Shown here one piece after another: positions 48,986 to 57,137 of a DNA stretch of 64,000 nt. The notes beneath the pieces were generated by a model, which saw nothing but the letters and a program-made list of their open reading frames with translations, had not been told where the DNA came from and did no database searches. The stretch is from the NCBI GenBank assembly GCA_017397765.1, contig JAFQIB010000003.1, positions 37,582 through 101,581 on the forward strand, written 5' to 3'. The position numbers and the translations under genes are program-made. Every line of letters starts with the position of its first letter. Position 1 is the first letter of the stretch. Source of the stretch: Clostridia bacterium. Its GTDB lineage: Bacteria; Bacillota; Clostridia; Christensenellales; Aristaeellaceae.

Positions 48986-49015
48986 TTGACAATATCATAA
49001 CACAGCTATTAAAAT
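48986..49015 (+). promoter_or_regulatory. Promoter of the AraC-family gene
   Basis: TTGACA (48986-48991), 18 bases and TAAAAT (49010-49015). The 110-base divergent region also must hold the promoter of the GH106-like gene; TATGAT on the minus strand (48994-48999) is a candidate -10 box. Confidence 0.55.
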
Positions 49016-49068
49016 GAATACAGGCCCGAATTTTATCTCATTTTTCTGTTTTTCGGGGGTTTTTTCAG

Positions 49069-49932
49069 ATGACGCAATTGCATGATACACTGCTTCGCTC
49101 CGTTTATCTGGATGAAAACAAGCTGCTCGTCATGCGGGATGTCAGCTCTTTCAGCCGTCTGCACGATCACGAATTTCTGGAGCTGGCCTACGTCCTGCAC
49201 GGCAGCGCGGAGCATCAGATGGGCACCCAGATCAGCACGATCCGCGAGGGCGACTTCCTCATGGTCGATCTCGGCAGCCTGCACGGCTACCACGGCGGGC
49301 AGGAGTTGGAGATCATCAACTGCCTCTTCGCCCCGGAATATGTGGATCGCGCGCTGGTGAACTGTCCTTCCCTGCAGGCAGTGCTGTCCACCAGCCTGCG
49401 CCAATTCGGCGGCGATCTGCTGGCAGACAGCCCAGCAGACTGCATCCTGCATGACAATGACGGCACGATCCGCCGATTGATGGAGGCCATGCTGCGGGAA
49501 TATGAGCAGAAGCAGCCCGGTTATCTGGAGATCGTGCGCTGCCACCTCATCGAGATCCTCGTTCACGCCATCCGCAAGCATCCCGTCGGTGCCACGGCAC
49601 ACTGCCATCCCGTTGTCGCCGCCATCGCAGACGAGCTGCAAACAGCCTATCCCCAGCCCGTTTCCCTCGCTGCTCTGGCCCGGCATTACGGCTACACGCC
49701 CCAATACATCAGCGGTCTGTTTCATCAGGAGACAGGTGTCAGCCTGACCGAGTATTTGCAAAGACTGCGTGTGGAAAAGGCATGTCAGCTGCTTATCCGC
49801 ACCAGTGATCCCATTGCTACGATCGCTAAATCTGTCGGCTACGACGATGTGAAACACTTCGCCACTCTTTTCCGCAGGTACATGGGCATATCCCCGCGAG
49901 AACTGCGAAAGACTTATCGTCCCCTGAAATGA
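49069..49932 (+). CDS. AraC-family transcriptional regulator
   Basis: The 287-residue regulator has an N-terminal cupin-like sensing domain (HDHEFLELAYVLHGSAEHQMG, IREGDFLMVDLGSLHGYHGG; about 1-150) and a C-terminal double HTH (about 190-285) with SLAALARHYGYTPQYISGLFHQETGVSLTEYLQRLRVEKACQLLI and the signature IATIAKSVGYDDVKHFATLFRRYMGISPRELRK. The architecture matches RhaS/RhaR-type sugar sensors. It is divergent from the long GH106-like gene and probably activates it in response to rhamnose or a related sugar; the ligand is inferred. Confidence 0.92.
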   Translation: MTQLHDTLLRSVYLDENKLLVMRDVSSFSRLHDHEFLELAYVLHGSAEHQMGTQISTIREGDFLMVDLGSLHGYHGGQELEIINCLFAPEYVDRALVNCPSLQAVLSTSLRQFGGDLLADSPADCILHDNDGTIRRLMEAMLREYEQKQPGYLEIVRCHLIEILVHAIRKHPVGATAHCHPVVAAIADELQTAYPQPVSLAALARHYGYTPQYISGLFHQETGVSLTEYLQRLRVEKACQLLIRTSDPIATIAKSVGYDDVKHFATLFRRYMGISPRELRKTYRPLK

Positions 49933-49943
49933 TCTATGTATTC

Positions 49944-50410
49944 TTAGCGCATATATCTTCCCGGATTCGTCCTCTTATTCTCCTGAATGAACTCCCGCTT
50001 CACGACCTCCAACCGACGCACTTCCTCCTTCATATCTTCCAGCTGATAGTCCAGCATGAAGCGCTCCTTGTCCAGATACTCCAGAGCTGCCTTCCAGCCC
50101 TTGTAGTCGATCTTTTCGCCCTCATCCTGGCAGCGGCGCAAGACAGATGCCGCCTGTCTGTATTGGCGCAGTTCATACTCATACTTTCAGCCACTGCGTT
50201 TTGCCTCCGGCAGCTTCTCCCATGTCCGGTGATACTTCTGGTATTTCTTCCACTTTTCATAAGATTCGATCCGGACAGTCAGCTCAAGCGTGAGATCATG
50301 GTTCTCTTTTCGCTGGCTCTTCAGACCGTAGAACTTCGTGTTGACGGTCTGAAGAGCCGCCAGACAAGATGCAGCATCCGTGATGTTATACTCATGGAGG
50401 TCAATCCAAC
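49944..50410 (-). pseudogene. Broken C-terminal part of a conjugative relaxase
   Basis: The minus frame reads ITDAASCLAALQTVNTKF and SYEKWKKYQKYHRTWEKLPEAKR, then an in-frame TGA at 50187-50189, then KYEYELRQYRQAASVLRRC, IDYKGWKAALEYLDKERFML and EEVRRLEVVKREFIQENKR up to the stop. The charged coiled-coil pattern (WK--LE-L--ER, then K-E---L--VK) is like the tail of the large relaxases of clostridial conjugative elements. The N-terminal nuclease domain is absent and the frame is interrupted, so it is a remnant. The family name is moderately certain. Confidence 0.5.
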
Positions 50411-50500
50411 AATTACGGATGAAATCAGCTGGAACACCAGCAGTATCGCAATGAGCGGCAGAGTGGCTATCCGCAGGGGCAGCTTGAGCAGTTTCTTCAT
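50321..50500 (-). pseudogene. Truncated small membrane protein of a mobile element
   Basis: The ORF starts at ATG 50500, eight bases after GGAGGT, and begins MKKLLKLPLRIATLPLIAIL with one membrane span, a pattern common to small proteins in clostridial conjugative elements. After about 30 residues the reading enters the relaxase remnant in another frame. This suggests a deletion has joined two genes near 50410. It overlaps the relaxase remnant on the same strand. Confidence 0.45.
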
Positions 50501-50576
50501 AAGTACCTCCATCTGATTCTTGGGGAGACAGGCACGGGCTGGAGGCTCGTGCCTGTTTGCTATATGGCACAGTTCC

Positions 50577-50927
50577 TCAGTCATAGATCAACTCGTTGAA
50601 CAGCATTTCTTCGATCCGGTTGTGAATGCTGTTCATGCGGCGTACCCATTCCATCTGGTCGGCAGCTTTCAAGTCCTCGGTGACACCTTCGGCAGCTTTC
50701 ATCTGAGGGATCAGCAAATCCATTCGTTCCTGGCAGGCATCGTCAATGCTGTACAGGTGCTTCATGAGCTTGCCGGACAGCAGGAGCTGATTGAACAGGA
50801 GGGAACGATGCTCCCGGAGGTAGCGCAGGCGCATTCTGCCATACTTGCCAAGCGGGCGCATGTCTTCGGCAGGGATGCCGATGTTGGGCAAGTAGTAGTC
50901 TCCACAGCGGCGATAGGTCAGTTTCAT
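50577..50927 (-). CDS. TnpV-type transposon-encoded protein
   Basis: The 116-residue product matches the TnpV family: MKLTYRRCGDYYLPNIGIP at the start, then PLGKYGRMRLRYLREHRSLLFNQLLLSGKLMKHL and the ending GVTEDLKAADQMEWVRRMNSIHNRIEEMLFNELIY. These small proteins occur in Tn4451-like and other clostridial mobilisable elements; the role is unknown. The ATG at 50927 follows GAGGA; the frame is open a little further upstream. No recombinase is left nearby, so the gene is part of a decayed element. Confidence 0.85.
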   Translation of the reverse strand: MKLTYRRCGDYYLPNIGIPAEDMRPLGKYGRMRLRYLREHRSLLFNQLLLSGKLMKHLYSIDDACQERMDLLIPQMKAAEGVTEDLKAADQMEWVRRMNSIHNRIEEMLFNELIYD

Positions 50928-51005
50928 GGGGTATCCTCGCTTTCTGCTGCAATGAAAAAAGCAGCTATGTACTTGAAGGTTTCCCTTCAAGCCATAACTG
51001 CTTGA

Positions 51006-51790
51006 ATTACTTGTATTTCCCGCGGCTCATGACGAGGAGGGGTAAACCTTCCTCTACATAATAACGCGTTGTGCCGGATGCTCGTTTTGCTTATTTGGTT
51101 GTACAACTGCTATACACCGGAATGGTGTGTACCATTGCGCGTTAATGAGAGGGGGAGCTGTTTTCATTCGCTCGACAAATTGGGATTTGTAGAGATGACG
51201 GAGCCTGCCGCTAACGGCCTCATCCGTCACGGCTTGCGCCGTGCCACCTTCCCCAGAGGGGAAGGTTATGAAGTCCCGCGGCCCTGGTTATTCCCATTCA
51301 CTCCAGGCACCCATATGTACAAGCCGCATCGGCTGCAGCGAGACCTCAAAAGGAACGATGCGGCGATTTTGCAGAGGATTGCTTCCGATTTAGCGGAAAT
51401 TCAGGCAATCCTCTGCAATCGAGCCGCCCCGAATGCAGCCGCCACTACGCCCACTCAGGAGAACGGAGGGGGGCCGGGGGGAAGCTGTTTTTGCTTCCCC
51501 CCGGCGGCTTTGTGCGCGCGGGTCGATGACCCTTCGACGCACGAAAGTGGCTCTCAAGCTGCGGTGAGGTCTTGCCTATGAAGATTAGGCAACTGGGCGA
51601 TCGTGTGGCAGAAAGACTCCCTCAGTCAGCCGCAAACGGCTGCCAGCTGTCCGAGTCGCAATCATAGATTGCTCCCCGCTTTGGCTAAAAACATGCCACT
51701 GGCATGTTTTCTTAACGCGTCGCGCCTCGAGAGGGAGCCTTTTATTGCGCCCAATTCCAGTTTGTCGCGTTCTTTCTATCACAGCAGAAC
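51006..51790. repeat. Gene-less, palindrome-rich stretch
   Basis: No supported gene lies between the TnpV unit and the GtrA-like genes. The stretch holds intergenic palindromes: CGGCTTGCGCCG and CCTTCCCCAGAGGGGAAGG near 51230-51270, a perfect 12-base stem CCGGGGGGAAGC / GCTTCCCCCCGG at 51474-51504, and CTCCCTCAGTCAGCCGCAAACGG-type repeats at 51618-51660. An open frame at 51069-51581 contains MYKPHRLQRDLKRND but has no ribosome site, and its end runs into the hairpin. Confidence 0.55.
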
Positions 51791-51821
51791 AAAACCCCGC
51801 AAGCCAGCCAGGGCTTGCGGG
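51791..51821 (-). terminator. Terminator of the GtrA-like operon
   Basis: The stem CCCGCAAGCC / GGCTTGCGGG with a six-base loop is followed by GTTTTGTT on the minus strand, about 95 bases after the stop of the last GtrA-like gene. Confidence 0.75.
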
Positions 51822-51916
51822 TTCGCTATTGGCATGATGGTAAGTGAAGGACACGTCATCTTCTCTATTTGTTCCCCCACGAGGTAATTGCTGCGGTTCT
51901 TATTTGACCGCGCATT

Positions 51917-52309
51917 TTACTGCGCCTTCGGCTCCTTGTACACGACGAACTTCTGGAACAGGAATTCGGTGATGAGATTCAGACACATCACGGTCAGCTG
52001 CACCAGCCAGTCATGCCAGCCGACGGACTCCAGCCAGTTGCCCAGCCAGGTGGAGGCAGGTGTGAACACCGCGTAGAACAGCGCAACCAGCAGCATGTCG
52101 CGCACAACATGGCCGGTGGGCTTGAAGGTGTACTTGCGGTTAAAGGTGAAATTCCAGATGACGGAGAGCGCCAGGGAGGGCAGATAGCTCATCCACCAGC
52201 TTTCCCAGCCCAGCAGATCATGGAACAGGGCAAAGCTGGCAACCTGGATGATGCCGGCAGAGAGGCTGAACAGGGTGAATTTGATGGCCTGGATGAGGTT
52301 CTTATTCAT
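51917..52309 (-). CDS. GtrA family membrane protein
   Basis: The 130-residue product has four membrane spans and the GtrA signature NFTFNRKYTFKPTG in the middle and LITEFLFQKFVVYK at the end. GtrA proteins are thought to help move lipid-linked sugars across the membrane for cell-surface glycans. The ATG at 52309 follows AGGAG and overlaps the stop of the preceding gene (ATGAATAA). It is third in a tandem of three related genes and the most typical of the family. Confidence 0.88.
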   Translation of the reverse strand: MNKNLIQAIKFTLFSLSAGIIQVASFALFHDLLGWESWWMSYLPSLALSVIWNFTFNRKYTFKPTGHVVRDMLLVALFYAVFTPASTWLGNWLESVGWHDWLVQLTVMCLNLITEFLFQKFVVYKEPKAQ

Positions 52310-52796
52310 GGGAAACACACTCCTTTTCATCATTGGTCAGGTGAAAACGGCGGTACCAGCCGTTGGTGTCGGTGGTGTGGCAGTAGATGACGCAGCGCTG
52401 GAGGAGGTATTGCAGAATCATTGCAGCATAACCCAGCAGGTTGCTTATGGTTATGAGTGCCTCCGCGCCATTGCGGGCGGCGAAGACCATTGGGAGGTGG
52501 CTTAGCCACTGCCATGCCAGCGCGAAAACCAACATGATCGGCAGGGCGATGTACCAAGGTTCCGTTGCGCGGAAGGTGAAATAGCGGTGCACAAGCGTCA
52601 GAATGGTTGCGCTGAGGAGGATGTGGGCATAGCTGTGAATGGAAAGCCACAGCCCGGTGGAACCATTAAGGGTGGACATGATCGCGTTGAGGATGGGGCC
52701 GCTGGCCAGCCCAAGAATTACGCTCGCCGCCATGTTGATGAGCAGGAACTTGACGATACGCCAGAGTTCAATACGGAATATGAGGTTCTTATTCAT
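52302..52796 (-). CDS. GtrA-like membrane protein, paralogue 2
   Basis: The 164-residue product has four spans. LVHRYFTFRATEPWYIALP corresponds to the GtrA central motif and YLLQRCVIYCHTTDTNGWYRRF to its C-terminal one. The last 25 residues and the DNA around the junction with the next gene (52302-52412) are nearly identical to the end of paralogue 1 (52789-52899). The ATG at 52796 overlaps the stop of paralogue 1. It is probably a duplicate with a related membrane-glycan role, but the middle of the protein has diverged strongly. Confidence 0.8.
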   Translation of the reverse strand: MNKNLIFRIELWRIVKFLLINMAASVILGLASGPILNAIMSTLNGSTGLWLSIHSYAHILLSATILTLVHRYFTFRATEPWYIALPIMLVFALAWQWLSHLPMVFAARNGAEALITISNLLGYAAMILQYLLQRCVIYCHTTDTNGWYRRFHLTNDEKECVSHE

Positions 52797-53283
52797 GGGA
52801 AACACACCCCTTTTCATCATTGGCCGGGTGAAAACGGCGGTACCAGCCGTTGGTGTCGGTGGTGTGGCAATAGATGACGCAGCGCTGGAGGAGGTAGCTG
52901 AGGACAATCCACAGCCCTGAACGGAGATTGACCAGCGCAGCAAAATCGTCCTGTGTGGGAGAAATCGATTCGGCAGCAGTCATGATACTCAGCGCCAGAC
53001 TGGACAGGAACTGCCAGCCAATGGCTGCAATCAGCATGATGGGCAGGGCCATGAACCACTTTTCTGTGGCTCGGAAGGTAAACTGCCTGTGCAGCAGCGT
53101 CAGCAGGGTGGTGCTCAGGAGCAGCTGCCCGTAGCTGTGCACCGCAGCGGCGACGCCTGCGGAAACACCGCTGTTCAGCAGCGCACGATATATCTCCAGC
53201 ATCAGGAACATCAGCAGAAGATTCACCGCTGCCGTGATGAGCAGGAATTTGATGATCCGCCAGAGTTCAATGCGGAATTTCAT
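52789..53283 (-). CDS. GtrA-like membrane protein, paralogue 1
   Basis: The 164-residue first member of the GtrA-like triplet begins MKFRIELWRIIKFLLITAA, with LLHRQFTFRATEKWFMALP in the middle and the same LLQRCVIYCHTTDTNGWYRR ending as paralogue 2. AAAGGAGG precedes the ATG. The three genes overlap by eight bases each. No glycosyltransferase partner is present next to them. Confidence 0.8.
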   Translation of the reverse strand: MKFRIELWRIIKFLLITAAVNLLLMFLMLEIYRALLNSGVSAGVAAAVHSYGQLLLSTTLLTLLHRQFTFRATEKWFMALPIMLIAAIGWQFLSSLALSIMTAAESISPTQDDFAALVNLRSGLWIVLSYLLQRCVIYCHTTDTNGWYRRFHPANDEKGCVSHE

Positions 53284-53309
53284 GAGGCGGGCCTCCTTTC
53301 GTGACGCAA

Positions 53310-53511
53310 GAGAGACTGTGAGAGGTGTCGGAGGGCTTGCAAGCCCTTCGACTGTAATCGTATCCGCCGGGTTTCCCGGCGGGGCGGGGGTGTTTTTTGC
53401 TTCGCAAAAAACTTTCCTTACACGAGCAAACGGCCGGGAGGCTCACTTGTGAACCGACCAGTGCGCGAGTGCAAAATCTCGTGAAAGTGCCAAAGCACTT
53501 TCACGACGCTT
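53310..53511. mobile_element. Degraded short element, copy E (reverse orientation)
   Basis: This is a reverse-oriented relative of copies A and B. It shares GTCGGAGGGCTTGC at 53329-53342, CCTTACACGAGCAAACGGCCGGGAGGCTC, GTGCGCGAGTGCAAAAT and the terminal stem GTGAAAGTGC / GCACTTTCAC. The central block is replaced by GCCGGGTTTCCCGGC and TTTTGCTTCGCAAAA stems. One end is eroded (AGACTGTGAGAGG). The other end touches the tsaD stop codon (53510-53512). No flanking duplication is evident. Confidence 0.65.
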
Positions 53512-54568
53512 ACACCAGCCGCAGCGCTGGCATGGCGTTGAGGGTCAGCGGCGCGGTTTCGCCCCGCAGCAGCCGGTAATAGGCGGCGGAGGCGATCATC
53601 GCGGCGTTGTCGGTGCACAGGTTCAGCTTGGGCATGTACAGCGGAATGCCTGCCTTGTCGGCCTCTGCCTGCATCATGCGGCGCAGGAGCCGGTTGGCGG
53701 AGACACCGCCCGCCATCGCCAGCGCCGGAGCTTCCGTCTCCTTTGCGGCGAGGATGGCCTTTTCCACCAGCGCGGATACCACCGCATGCCGGAAGGAGGC
53801 CGCCATGTCCGCCTTGGGGAGGGCCTCGCCCTTCATTTCCAGCTTGTTGGCGGCGTTGAGGAAGGCCGTCTTCATGCCGGAGAAGGAGTAATCATAGCGC
53901 CCGGGCGTGTGGGGATGGGGGAGCTGCATGTAATGCGGATCGCCTTCCTCTGCCAGCGCGTCGATGCGGGGGCCGCCGGGGTAGGGCAGGGTCAGCACGC
54001 GGGCGGCCTTGTCGAAGGCCTCACCGGCGGCGTCGTCGGTGGTCTGCCCCAGCAGGGTGTAATCACCGTAATCATTCACGCGCACGATGTGGCTGTGTCC
54101 GCCGGACACCACCAGGCACACGAAGGGCGGCTTCAGCTCCGGATTGGAGATGTAATTGGCGCTGACATGGCCCTCGATGTGGTTGACGTGGATGAGCGGC
54201 TTGTTCGCCGCATAGGAAAGGCCCTTCATGCAGGAAACGCCGGTCAGCAGCGCACCCACCAGGCCGGGGCCATAAGTGACGGCCAGCGCGTCCACGTCCT
54301 GCAGGGACATATTGGCTTCGCGCAGGGCTTCGTCGATGACCCGGTCGCAGGCCTCCACATGGGCGCGGCTGGCGATCTCCGGCACCACGCCGCCATACAG
54401 CGCGTGCAGGTCGATCTGGCTGAACACCACGTTTGAGACGATGGTGCGGCCGTTCTCCACGATGGACGCGGCGGTCTCGTCGCAGGAGGTCTCCAGGGCG
54501 AGGACGCGGACGTTTTCCTTGCTGCGCAGCGCTTCTGCCTGGGCAAGGGCGGATTCTGTGTATGTCAT
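53510..54568 (-). CDS. tsaD: tRNA N6-adenosine threonylcarbamoyltransferase
   Basis: The 352-residue TsaD (YgjD/Kae1 family) protein attaches the threonylcarbamoyl group to A37 of ANN-decoding tRNAs, with TsaB and TsaE. Features: VLALETSCDETAASIV at the start, the metal-binding HVEACDRVI region, HVNHIEGHVSANY (two His ligands), VVSGGHSHIV, TTDDAAGEAFDKAARVLTLPYPGGP, and GGVSANRLLRRMM with LCTDNAAMIASAAYYRL at the end. The ATG at 54568 follows GGGGAG; the frame is open seven codons more. The usual TsaB/TsaE genes are not in the window. Its stop codon abuts a repeat element. Confidence 0.97.
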   Translation of the reverse strand: MTYTESALAQAEALRSKENVRVLALETSCDETAASIVENGRTIVSNVVFSQIDLHALYGGVVPEIASRAHVEACDRVIDEALREANMSLQDVDALAVTYGPGLVGALLTGVSCMKGLSYAANKPLIHVNHIEGHVSANYISNPELKPPFVCLVVSGGHSHIVRVNDYGDYTLLGQTTDDAAGEAFDKAARVLTLPYPGGPRIDALAEEGDPHYMQLPHPHTPGRYDYSFSGMKTAFLNAANKLEMKGEALPKADMAASFRHAVVSALVEKAILAAKETEAPALAMAGGVSANRLLRRMMQAEADKAGIPLYMPKLNLCTDNAAMIASAAYYRLLRGETAPLTLNAMPALRLV

Positions 54569-54575
54569 CGGGAAA

Positions 54576-55259
54576 TCACTCCCCTTCATTTGCTTTCAGT
54601 TTCTTGATGCGGATGGTGCTGACAACGAGCATCGCGACCATCCCCGCCAGCCACATCCCGCCCATGATGGCGGCATAGCTGATGAAGAATTCGATGGGCA
54701 TCAGGCGGATGAGCAGGTCGGTTTGCGGATTCAGCAGCCACAGGTCGTTGGTGAAGGCGACCTTGTGGAACAGCACAAACAGGCTGTTGAAGTCGATGCA
54801 GGCCAGGATGATAACGGCGGTCACGACGGCTAACACGGCAATGAGCGTGTGGCGGAAGGTGAGCATATGCGGAAGACTCTTCCAGGGCGCGTTGCTATCG
54901 AACTGGAGCAAGCACCCGAAAGATAGGATCAGGAGCACCCAACAGACCCATGTGCTACAAAAGAATAAGCTGTGTACGTCAGCCATATGGGCTTGCTCTT
55001 TGGCATTGAAAGCAACATATTCCATGCCATCGACAACATATGTGTGCTGGAAGTTTCGCCCTGTTTGCAGATAGCGTGTGATCATCTTTGCCACGGGTGC
55101 GTATTCTGCTGCGGGTAAGCCCGTGGTCTCTGGCGGTGCATAGTGTGTCATCAGCTGGTACATCAGATAGGGCGACTTTGCGCAGAGGTGTGTGATTGCT
55201 GCCAGAAGAAAAACACACAGGCAGATTGTGGAGAAGATGACTAAAGCACGGCTCCTCAT
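54576..55259 (-). CDS. DUF1461/TIGR01906-type integral membrane protein
   Basis: The 227-residue product has an N-terminal membrane span (ALVIFSTICLCVFLLAAITHL), an extracellular loop with the FNAKEQAHMADVHSLF segment that recalls the conserved HxxHM-DV block of the TIGR01906 family, and three further spans. The late DFNSLFVLFHKVAFTNDLWLLNPQTDLLIRLMPIEFF matches the family's C-terminal FHxxFF-type block. The function is unknown. The ATG at 55259 follows GGAGGG by seven bases; the frame is open 60 codons more without support. tsaD follows seven bases after it. Confidence 0.8.
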   Translation of the reverse strand: MRSRALVIFSTICLCVFLLAAITHLCAKSPYLMYQLMTHYAPPETTGLPAAEYAPVAKMITRYLQTGRNFQHTYVVDGMEYVAFNAKEQAHMADVHSLFFCSTWVCWVLLILSFGCLLQFDSNAPWKSLPHMLTFRHTLIAVLAVVTAVIILACIDFNSLFVLFHKVAFTNDLWLLNPQTDLLIRLMPIEFFISYAAIMGGMWLAGMVAMLVVSTIRIKKLKANEGE

Positions 55260-55490
55260 TGGGCGGCCCTCCAAAATCCAAAAGGCTCTCCCTCCGGGAG
55301 AGCTGTCCCGGAGGGACTGAAATGGATCATACGCAGATAACCTTATAGCCCGCGCCATGAGGGCGCGGAAGTCAGCCCCGGGCAGAGCACGGCTCCGGTA
55401 CTGGGTCACGGTGCACCCTCCGTGCACCGTGACTCCCCGGCAACGCATCGCCGCGCGGCAGCGCCACCGCCCCGCCGGGGGCTCCCCGGC

Positions 55491-56597
55491 TTACTGCATC
55501 TTGAGGTAGGCGGTCACAAAGCCCTTGATGTTGCCGTTCATAACGTCGTCAATGTTGCCGGACTCGAAGGAGGTGCGGTGATCCTTGACCATGGTGTAGG
55601 GCTGGAAGACGTAGGAGCGGATCTGGCTGCCCCATTCGATCTTCTTCATCTCGCCCTTGATCTCGGCCATTTCTTCCTCGCGGGCACGGATGCGCAGCTC
55701 CAGCAGCTTGGACTTCAGCATGGCGATACAGGTGGCGCGATTTTGCACCTGGTCGCGCTCGGTCTGGCAGGCCACGACGATGCCGGTGGGGTAGTGGGTC
55801 ATACGCACGGCGGAGGAGGTCTTGTTGACGTTCTGGCCGCCCGCGCCGGAGGAGTGGTAGGTATCCACGCGGACTTCGTTCATGTTGATCTCGATCTCCT
55901 GGTCGATATCGTCCAGCATGGGGGCGACGTCCAGGGAGGAGAAGGAGGTGTGGCGGCGGGCCTGGGAGTCGAAGGGGGAGATGCGCACCAGACGATGCAC
56001 GCCCTTTTCGCCGCGCAGGTAGCCGTAGGCATGGTCGCCGCTGACCTCGAAGGTGACGGACTTCACGCCGGCCTCGTCGCCGTCCAGGTAGTCCAGCACC
56101 TTCACCTGGAAGCCCATCTGCTCGCAGTAGCGGGTGTACATGCGGTAGAGCATGCCGGTCCAGTCCTGAGCCTCAGTGCCGCCCGCGCCTGCATGCAGGG
56201 AGAGGATGGCGTTGGAGTCGTCATACTGGCCGCGCATGAGGGTTTCCAGCTCCAGGGCGGCGGTCTTTTCCTTCAGGTCGGCCAGCATCGTGCCGGCCTC
56301 GTCCACCATGGACTCGTCCTGCTCCTCCTCGGCCATTTCCATGGCGACTTCGATATCGTCCGCCTGGGAGAGCAGGCCCTCGTAGTGCTCCAGCTTGTTG
56401 CGGATATTGCCGGTCTTCTGGTTGATCTTGTTGGCGCGGTCCGCGTCGTTCCAGAATTCGGGCTGGTTCATTTCCTCGGTGAGCTCCTCCAGCTGCTCCT
56501 TCAGGGAGTCGATGTGGAGCGCCTCACCGGCTTCGATCAGGGTCTTGCGGAGCGCTGCAAGGTCCTGGGTGTACTGCTGCAGATCAAGCATTGACAT
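55491..56597 (-). CDS. prfB: Peptide chain release factor 2
   Basis: The 368-residue class I release factor recognises UGA and UAA stop codons and triggers peptide release. The tripeptide anticodon SPF is in LVRISPFDSQARRHTSFSS (about residue 205), and the catalytic GGQ is in YHSSGAGGQNVNKTSSAVR (about 248). The N-terminal coiled coil starts at the first residues. Many prfB genes need a programmed +1 frameshift at codon 25-26; here the frame is continuous, so that autoregulation is absent. A weak ribosome site (GAGGTAAACAGCC) precedes the ATG. Upstream is a 540-base gene-less gap, and secA lies beyond it on the same strand. Confidence 0.97.
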   Translation of the reverse strand: MSMLDLQQYTQDLAALRKTLIEAGEALHIDSLKEQLEELTEEMNQPEFWNDADRANKINQKTGNIRNKLEHYEGLLSQADDIEVAMEMAEEEQDESMVDEAGTMLADLKEKTAALELETLMRGQYDDSNAILSLHAGAGGTEAQDWTGMLYRMYTRYCEQMGFQVKVLDYLDGDEAGVKSVTFEVSGDHAYGYLRGEKGVHRLVRISPFDSQARRHTSFSSLDVAPMLDDIDQEIEINMNEVRVDTYHSSGAGGQNVNKTSSAVRMTHYPTGIVVACQTERDQVQNRATCIAMLKSKLLELRIRAREEEMAEIKGEMKKIEWGSQIRSYVFQPYTMVKDHRTSFESGNIDDVMNGNIKGFVTAYLKMQ

Positions 56598-57137
56598 GGC
56601 TGTTTACCTCGTTTCGGTGGTAGTGATGGCATGGAGCGGGGGCCTCCGGCGGGCAGGGGCGCTGCCCCTGCACCCTGCCAGAGGGTCTTCGACCCTCTGG
56701 ACTCCCTTTTCGCGATCGGAGTTGGGGTTGTCCTTTGCGGCTGGGTGCGCGTGGGGCGTGGCGCTGGTGGGGGTACGCGTCCGGCCGCTCATCGGCCGGG
56801 CTGCGGGGGTGCCGGGTGTTGGGGTTTTGTGTGCGAGCTTTGGCTCGGATCTGTGAACGCTGGGGTGGGGGGTGTTTGGGGCTGAGCGGCGTTCACAGAG
56901 TCCTCGCGTCGCGCACAGTAGTCTTTTTCCTTTGATGTGGTGAGAGGCGGCCCCCTCCTGCGGAGGGGTACGGGATCGTGTTGTGCGGGGGTGGTGTGCC
57001 CCGGAGAAATAGGGCGAAGCCCCGAGCGGCGGGGAAATGCTGGCCTGGTCTCCGGGCGGCAATGCGGCCAGCAAGGTCAGCGTCCGGTTTGAGCTTTCCT
57101 CGCTGAGGCGGTGTTGTCAGGGGTTGCCGGGGGCGTG
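56598..57137. other. Gene-less 540-base gap between secA and prfB
   Basis: No convincing ORF on either strand has a ribosome site or family match. Palindromes are present: AGGGGCGCTGCCCCT (56655-56669), CCAGAGGGTCTTCGACCCTCTGG (56678-56700) and the CGGCCG-rich stem near 56778-56800. The plus strand is strongly G-rich from 56710 to 56890 (GT/GGG runs), unlike the neighbouring genes. The prfB promoter must lie here but no clear -35/-10 pair stands out. Confidence 0.5.

Noticed and set aside
51069-51581. 170-codon plus-strand ORF in the repeat-rich gap
   Set aside because: No ribosome site, and it reads through several intergenic palindromes; only the middle looks protein-like and no family is recognised.
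56604-57137. Several short ORFs in the secA-prfB gap
   Set aside because: They are Pro/Arg/Gly-rich, lack ribosome sites and run through palindromic repeats; no family match.
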